64,000 nucleotides of DNA from Dromaius novaehollandiae (lineage: Eukaryota; Chordata; Aves; Casuariiformes; Dromaiidae): positions 1,984,001-2,048,000 of the forward strand of contig NW_026991398.1 of the NCBI RefSeq assembly GCF_036370855.1. The letters are read 5' to 3'. Numbering within the stretch: position 1 is the stretch's first letter; the number at the start of each line of letters is the position of its first letter. Of the stretch, positions 57,701-64,000 are shown one piece after another. The notes under the pieces are model-generated. The model was not told the DNA's origin. It did not search any database and saw only the letters and a list, made by a program, of their open reading frames with translations. The position numbers were made by a program, and so were the translations under genes.

Positions 57701-58179
57701 GGCCATTGGTAACAGGTGTTGCCATGACCAGTCTGTGCTCTGTGCCACAGCTGAGGCTCTGCAGCCCAAATACATGCGCATGCATGCAGCCTGGGGTACA
57801 CACAGGAACAGCTGGAGTTGTACAAGCTGTCAGAGATCTGAAACATCATAGGAATGACTGAGTTGTGCTGCAATCACTCACAGGACTGGAGGGCAATGCT
57901 TGTAGGGTACAATCTCTTCAGGAGGGACTGTCAGGGAAGATGAGGAGGGGGGATGCCCTTTGTGTGGAGGGGCAGCGTGGGTGTGTGAAGCACTTCCACG
58001 GGAGAGGCAAGGATTTGGGTGAGAGCTTGTGGGTGAGCATCACAGTAAGGGTGACATTATGATGGGAGTTACAGACCACCTAATCAGGGTGAGGAGATGG
58101 ATGCAGTCTCCTTTAAGCAATGTGAGCAAATCTGTGGATCAGAGCCCTGTTTCTTGTAGGAGGGACTTTTATCTCCCTA

Positions 58180-59500
58180 ACATTCATTGAAAGGGCAAAC
58201 CGCAGAGTGCAAGCAGGCCAGGAGGTTTCTGGAGGGCATCAGGGACAACTTCTTAGCACAGCTGCCAGATGGGCCAATGCTCATGATGCTTTCTTGTATC
58301 TGGAAATTTGCAACAGGGAGGAACTGATCAGGGATGGAATAGTTAGTGTCAGCCTTGTCTACCGTGACCATGAAAAAGTGGAGTTCCAGATGCTGAGGGG
58401 AGCCAGCAAGGACAGTAGTGGAGCACAGACCCTGGACTTCAGAGGAACAGGCTTTGGTCTGTTCAAGGGACTCATGGGGGATCCCAGCTCTGAAGGGCCC
58501 AGGAGCTCTGGAAAGCCAGCAGGTCTTTAAGGACAGCACCTGCCAAGCACAAGAATGGTCCATAGTGATACTCGCTAAAAGTAGCCGACATCTTGGGAGA
58601 TTGGCTTGGCTACACTGGGAACCCCAAACTGAGCTGCAGGACAATAAGGAAGAATAGTAGAGGAAGGGAGAGGCTGGAGAAATTCAGAAATGTTGTCCAG
58701 CAAATCAGGGATGGTGTTAGGGAAGCCAAAGCTCCCCTAGGGTGGACACTTGCAGGGGACGCCAAGGGCATGAAGAAGAGCTGCTACTGCTTCAGTTACA
58801 CTAAAAGAATAAAAAGGAAAATGTTGGCTCACTGCTGGATTGGGCAGGGAAACTAGTAACAGCAGCTGCAGGTAGGTCTGAGGAGCTCAGTGTCTTTTTG
58901 GCACTGAGCATGGATTTGCTGAAGACAAATCATTCCTGAGCAACCTGATTGCCTTCATGATAAAAGATGTGTAGCTGTGGAGAAGAGGAGAGTAGTGGAT
59001 GTCATTTCATGATTTTAGTAAGGCGTTTGACACTGTCTCCAAGAATGCTCTTCTATACAAGTAAGGCATTATGATAGTCTGGGTAGACAATTGGATGGGT
59101 AAAAAAAACGGTTGGATGATCAAGCTCAGAGGGCTTTTGTGAATGAGTTGTGCTTTACCTGTAAGTGGAGTATACAGGACTCTATACTGGGACCTGTCCT
59201 GTTTAACATTCATCAGTGACCTGGAGGACACAACTCTCATCACATTTGCAGATGGCATCTCATCAGGAGAACAGTCATAAGGTTGAGAGTTGCCATCCAG
59301 ATGGATCTCAGCAGGCGGGAGGAATGGGTGGCCAGTACCTTTGTGAAATTCAAAAATGAAGCAAATGCCTGGTCCTGCCTCTGGGACAGACCAACACCCT
59401 GCAGTGATATGGGCTGGGGACTGCCTGGCTGGGCAGCAGCTCTGCGGAAAAGGATGTGGGATAAACTCATCCAGTTGAGATTTGTGTTTCTGCATTCAGG
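58180..59500 (+). mobile_element. CR1 LINE, ORF2 fragment with internal deletions
   Basis: The + strand carries CR1 ORF2 text in order: the linker after endonuclease ('KQARRFLEGIRDNF', near 58212-58255), 'RDHEKVEFQMLRGASK' (near 58365-58410), 'RDGVREAKAPL' (58710-58740), 'FSKAFDT' style RT box (near 59015-59030, in a broken frame), and the 'LGPVLFNI' region near 59190-59210. It then reads into the 'AALRKRMWDK' terminal portion near 59440-59465. Many stops and frameshifts; part of the RT is deleted. Confidence 0.85.
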
Positions 59501-59559
59501 AAAACATCATCACCAGAAGAGTAACCTGTCTCATTTTTTAAACAACTCGCTTTAATGCC

Positions 59560-60060
59560 AGCTCTCAGAAGTCTAGAAAGTGGTGGATGTACTCCTACTG
59601 AAGTCTGCTGATAGAAATCGGTGTAGTTGTCTTCTGAAAGGTGCTGAAACAAAAGATGGAATTTAGCTTCCTAATTTGTATAGATTTGGCCCTTTTGAAG
59701 AAAGAACTGATACTGTAGTTAAAGCATTGAAATGCTCAGTTCATTCACATTACAAACACTGTAACCCCTATCTTTTGCAATGGCAGACTGTCAGAAGGTA
59801 TGCTAGTAGTAAACAGATCTTGATTGCCTGGCACATGGCAAACATTGCATAGACGTGACTCAGGATATAAATAAATAATAATAATAAATAATAAATATAA
59901 AAAATAATAATAAATAATAATAAAATCTCAAAATTCCCAGAATCATTCTCCCAGGCAAAATTATACATGTTTAATAAGCGTGTGTGTGTGGGAATGGGGG
60001 GAAGGCTGGGCCTGAGTGAATCTCTTGACTCAGAAAAACCTTTGGACAAACGTTTTCAGT
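59560..60060. other. Intergenic with AAT microsatellite
   Basis: AAT/AAAT repeats at about 59868-59936; otherwise nothing recognised between CR1 and module X copy 3. Confidence 0.6.
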
Positions 60061-63000
60061 GTTGTTTTCTGCTGCAGCAAATTCTAGAAGATTCAGGTAG
60101 GCTGAATTCATCTCTCTCCCTTCCGAGATGAAATCCCAAGTGTGGATCTGAGGCTACTTTGGGCAAAGATCCCCTCTTGGCAGTGAGGTGTGGATAAAAG
60201 CAAGTGAGGGTCAGTTCCTTCTAGAGTGGTCCAGGGCTGTCCCAGGAGGCCTTGCACAGTTCAGCTCACCCACCCATCATCAAACTGTACATTGGAGCCT
60301 GCAGAATGACACTGTAAAAAAACCCTCTGGCTGGTAATACTCCATCATGCGCTACTTTGGGAAGGTTGAGGTGCCAAAGGAAGCCTCCAGATAATGTCCA
60401 TGGTGTCTCTGGGCCAAGAGGGCAGCACGCTGGGCTTGGAGGAGACCTAGGGGAGGAGCTGTGTGCTGCCTGGTGGTAGGTTCGCTCCAGAGAGTTAGTC
60501 CTGAGCAGGGAGGTAATGAGCTGTGCCTGCCTGCCTGCTGGCCATGGGCTGGTGGGGTTACTGCAACAGAGGTGCCCTCACAGTCAGCACCCAGATGGGT
60601 CCCTGTCACCTGTGTCACCCCCTCCCCTCCCCAGGGCTGTCATTGCTGCTGGGTGGGCTCTCTGAGGAACTGGGTGACATCACAAAGCCTGCTGGCCAGC
60701 ACATCTGCTGAGGGCCAATCAGGCAGCTGCAGTGGAAGTGACCTCACAACCAACACTGCAGCCATGTCCCCTTTGCCTGCCTTTCCCCATCCTCCTGCCT
60801 GTATATCATCTTTGGTGGGATGAGTGGTGGTGTGATTCTCTTCTTGTCCTCAGAATGGCTCCTACCAGAACCCAGCCCATGAGGTTCCTCTACAAGAGGT
60901 GACCTCACCATCAATACTGCCAATGTGTCACTTCTGTGTTTTTCTCCCCTGTCCCTCTTTTGAGTTGTCATCTCTTCTGGGCCCCACATTCAACATCCCA
61001 GTCTCATCCCTTTACTGACACCTCCCTCTCCCCTATCCCCATGGAATTACACGCACATGGTGGGACAGCTCACATGGCAGGATGAAACTGGGCTCCTGGG
61101 GAAGACAGGCTGGAGTGGCGAGGAGGTGCAGGTGTGCTCTGTGCAAAGGGGTGGCTGGAGTGCACAGGGCTTTGCCTTGGAGCAGGTGATGAGCCAATCG
61201 AGACCTTGTAGGAAGGAGAAGAGGACACAGCAGTCTGGGTGACATTCTGGGAGTGTTTGCCAACAGCTGCCTGAGGAGGGAAGGGAAGCAGCTGAAACCT
61301 TGTGCAGGCAGCTGGGGGAAGCCTCATGGTCCCAGATCCTGGTTCTCACAGGGTAGTTTCACCCCCTTGAAATCTGCTGGGAGGGCAGTGGGCCTGGGCA
61401 CAAGCAGCCCAGGAGGTTCCTGGAGAGTGCTGAAAACAATTTCTTGGCACAGGCAATCAATGAGCCAACACCAGCTGGACTCTGTCAGTCACAAGCAGAA
61501 CAGACATGGATGGAGATGTAAAGGTTGAGGGCAGCCATGGCTGCAATGATCCTGAGATAGTGGAGATGTAAGACAAAAAGCTGAAGAAGAGCCCAGGGCT
61601 GCAGGGGAGCCGATTTCACCTAAATGAGGATCTGCTTGGCAGGATCCCCCAGGAGACTTCCCTGGGGGGCAGAGAGGCCATGAGGCCTCTGTAAAGAGAG
61701 ACTAGGCAGAGGAAGAGAGGACAGAGAGGCAGAGGAAGAGAGAGGAGACATGTCCATTTGAATACAGTAGTTTCTCAAAACAAAGTTTCTCCATTCAGAG
61801 TGTTGGCAGGAAATTTATCACATTGAATAGCTGTACATTTATATAAATATATACACTCACGTAGAGTAATTACTGTAGTGTATGCATATGGTGCTGCCAA
61901 TCAGAAGGAAAGAAATTATTCATTAGAATTGATAAATGTTTGATGTTCTGAAAATGAAGATTTGTTTCAGCTCTTGCATAGAAATATTTTTGGCATATTT
62001 TCACCCAGTGATGTGAACTTTATGTTCAGGCCTTTATAGATAGAGAGGCCATTGCTGCCAGAGATGCCCTGTGTGTTCCCATGTGGTGCTGGGAAATGTG
62101 ACGCAGGAACCATGGGAACCTTTCTGGAGCATGGGCTAGTCACCAGGATAAGCATCTCCCAACCTCTCAGTGGGACAACTTATTTCCATTGACTAGAAAG
62201 GGCAGTCCAGACAGCTGGATTAGCCAGAGACATCTGCCCTGAAGGGGTCTGGCATTGAGTGAGCTAATTCACATCCCTGTTGTCACCTCAAACGGAGTTG
62301 CACTTCATGACCATGCAGGGAATGAAAAGGGTTTGTGGCTAGATGTTTAGGGACTCCTTTAAGACATCACTGTAACACAGGTACATTGAGATTGGTGCAA
62401 ATTAGGCCACTGATAAATAGAGTGTTTTCACTGAGCTGATCAGCCTGCTTTCCTCTATCAGCTGTGACAGCACAACATCTCATGATGTGACTCGCTGTAT
62501 GCAAGGAGTGGCAAGAATGATCCTGGGCAGGGAGTGGTTTGAGGGGCACTGGATTTGTGTGAGACACATAAATAGTATTTTGAATAGTGTAGGCCCTCTG
62601 CAGCTCCCAGGGGCACCAGTCTCCTGCAGGTCCCCTGCGAGAGCTGCTGGGCCCAGGCAGGTGCCTCAGAGACGCCGGGGCCTCTCCAAGTGCCACTGGG
62701 TGCTTGTGGTTGGACACCTGAGCTTAGCCTGGAAAGGTGAAGAACTGTTTTCAACATTTCAAAAATAGAAGACCACTTTCATCAGCTCAAATGATTGGCT
62801 AATTTTAAAGTCAATGTTTTCCTGTGATGAAACGGTAGAAATCTTCAGGAAGGGTCTTAATCTCGGGAGAAGAAATATTGATTTGCCCTTGACCTTCTGT
62901 ATTCACTGCTCTGTCTATTAGGCTGTGGATGTAATCTCAGAGATCTCTCACGTATTTCCATGTGTCCTGATTAACTTGATCATATTTAAAGACCTCTTTG

Positions 63001-63990
63001 CTCAGACTCTCTGGACATATGCACTTTCCCTAGTTTTCCAATTTTCCTCCTCCCCTTGCTCTTTATCATTCAGATACCTCTCAGCTCTCCAGTTGCTGCT
63101 CTGAGCTTCTGGGAGTCTGAAGCTTGTCTCATCTTTCAGCAGTCTCAGTGTCTCTTTAGCCAGCTCCTTTGTTCTGCTTCTTGTCTGTCCTTTCCTATCT
63201 ATCTGTCGAAAACATTTCAAGGAAGGTTATGTGTTGTGGGCAGTGGACCTCACTGGAGGCAGCTTGGACTTGACATAGAGTTGAGGAGTGTCTTTTATCT
63301 TTTATTAAAGTGTTTCAAATCTTATTTTGTTTGATTGCAATTAAGACAAATCCTTCTGTGTCTGTTTGCAGCTAGTTCTCTATGGAAAGCAGGTGGGAAT
63401 TGTTGCACATGAGCTGTAACATTCAGCTAGAGACTTGAGAGAAAAAAAGCTGGATTTTAACCAGAGTGCTCTAAGTCCCCAGTGGCTGATGAGGGAACTG
63501 GCAGGGCTGGGGAGCTGGGGAGGAAGGCTGTCCATACATGTCTCCTATCAAAAATACTGCTCATCCTACATGTGCAGACTTCATTTGGAGACCCAGTGGG
63601 TCAGTGTGAATTGGAGAATGTGGGTATTGCTTATTCTGAAAACTGAAGAATAAAGAAAGCTTCAGAAGCAGACATCTTTTGTTTTCAGGTGCTCATTGAA
63701 ATCTGCCTAATCTCAGTACACTCCTGAAAGCTTCCCAATTAGCCACACAAGACTTGAAGAACTGAAGAAAATTATGGAAAGAGGCATGGCTCCTTAGGGC
63801 TTTGGACATTTTAATGACCCCTGAGGTGTACTTGGTGCTGAGCCCATGAACCACAGATGCTGAGAAGAGACTGAGCAAACCTCTCAAGTAGTTGAAGTCA
63901 GAAGCAAATCCCAAGTTTCTTGGAGGGTTAACGGGTCCCACTGAGGGCCATTACCAACAAAGTCTCCCCAGGGGCTGATTAGAGCAGAAA
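60060..63990 (+). repeat. Module X, copy 3
   Basis: Same-orientation counterpart of copy 2 (13866-14830 matches 62990-63960) and reverse complement of copy 1 (60070-60780 matches about 3540-4250; 61700-62750 matches about 2160-3500). A block at about 60780-61690 is absent from copy 1 and contains CR1 sequence, so it is an insertion. The copy runs off the window end. One unit resembling the 64-bp satellite lies at about 60690-60770. Confidence 0.75.
61245..61690 (+). mobile_element. CR1 LINE, endonuclease-RT linker fragment
   Basis: The + strand text aligns with the CR1 endonuclease-to-RT linker: CAGCTGGGGGAAGCCTCATG (61309-61328), GCACAAGCAGCCCAGGAGGT (61399-61418), and the 'DLLGRIPQE' region near 61627-61652. 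It is the upstream neighbour, in CR1 coordinates, of the piece at 58180-59500 but comes from a different insertion. Confidence 0.75.
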
Positions 63991-64000
63991 GCTGGAGGCC

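Larger units (their letters stand above)
49880..57860 (-). repeat. OR14 duplication unit C
   Basis: Unit holding gene C with its 3' flank (49880-52950) and 5' flank (53900-57860). It is the most complete copy: it has the 50577-51500 segment missing from unit B and the upstream decayed OR fragment missing from B. It carries one private solo LTR (52495-52838). Non-coding blocks at 56100-56400 are strongly conserved with B and A, yet no frame is kept. Confidence 0.8.

Noticed and set aside
1-64000. tRNA, rRNA, snRNA or miRNA genes
   Set aside because: No cloverleaf with A/B boxes or known RNA gene sequence was seen on reading; covariance search would be needed to exclude small ones.

Overview
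This window looks like nuclear DNA from a bird. The evidence is many degraded CR1-type LINE fragments, solo LTRs of avian endogenous-retrovirus type, an ERV-L-like provirus remnant, and intronless olfactory receptor (OR) genes. Three of the ORs belong to the OR14-like 'gamma-c' type that expanded in birds. There is no operon logic and no evidence of a prokaryotic or plasmid origin. Nearly all other open frames are shadows in repeats or GC-rich DNA.

Protein genes: four apparently intact single-exon OR coding regions. Three are close OR14-like paralogues (gene A, 20092-21027 +; gene B, 45260-46180 -; gene C, 52958-53890 -). One is OR6-like (33796-34731 +), with a divergently oriented OR6-like pseudogene at 30464-31403 (-). 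Two very decayed OR-like fragments lie far upstream of genes A and C. Each intact gene would be a seven-transmembrane odorant receptor of the ciliary membrane of olfactory neurons, coupling to Golf.

Layout: 1-4.3 kb is a CR1 fragment plus a non-coding module ('module X') in reverse orientation. 4.65-8.0 kb is a degenerate ~64-bp satellite. 8-13.1 kb is intergenic with a CR1 piece and a CpG-rich promoter-like island (10.9-12.1 kb). 13.1-13.9 kb is a solo LTR. 13.9-16.0 kb is a second copy of module X plus CR1. 16.0-22.1 kb is OR14 duplication unit A. 23.1-23.5 kb is an exact 60-bp tandem array carrying ZNF143/YY1-like motifs. 23.5-30.4 kb is gene-poor. 30.4-34.8 kb is the OR6 pair. 35-39 kb holds LTR-like sequence and an unidentified coding-like relic. 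39.0-41.5 kb is an ERV-L-like provirus relic (-). 43.1-49.2 kb is OR14 unit B and 49.9-57.9 kb is OR14 unit C, in tandem and separated by an LTR of the same family as the one at 13.1 kb. 58.2-59.5 kb is CR1. 60.06-64 kb is a third copy of module X, with its own CR1 insertion.

The main theme is a segmentally duplicated, repeat-driven OR cluster. OR14 genes were copied with several kb of 5' and 3' flank. Copies were inverted or tandemly placed, and two LTRs of one family sit at copy boundaries without recognisable target-site duplications. I see no credible new enzymatic or defence system. The most unusual structures are the two tandem arrays and the LTR-bounded duplication junctions. All homology statements come from reading the sequence by eye, without alignment software.
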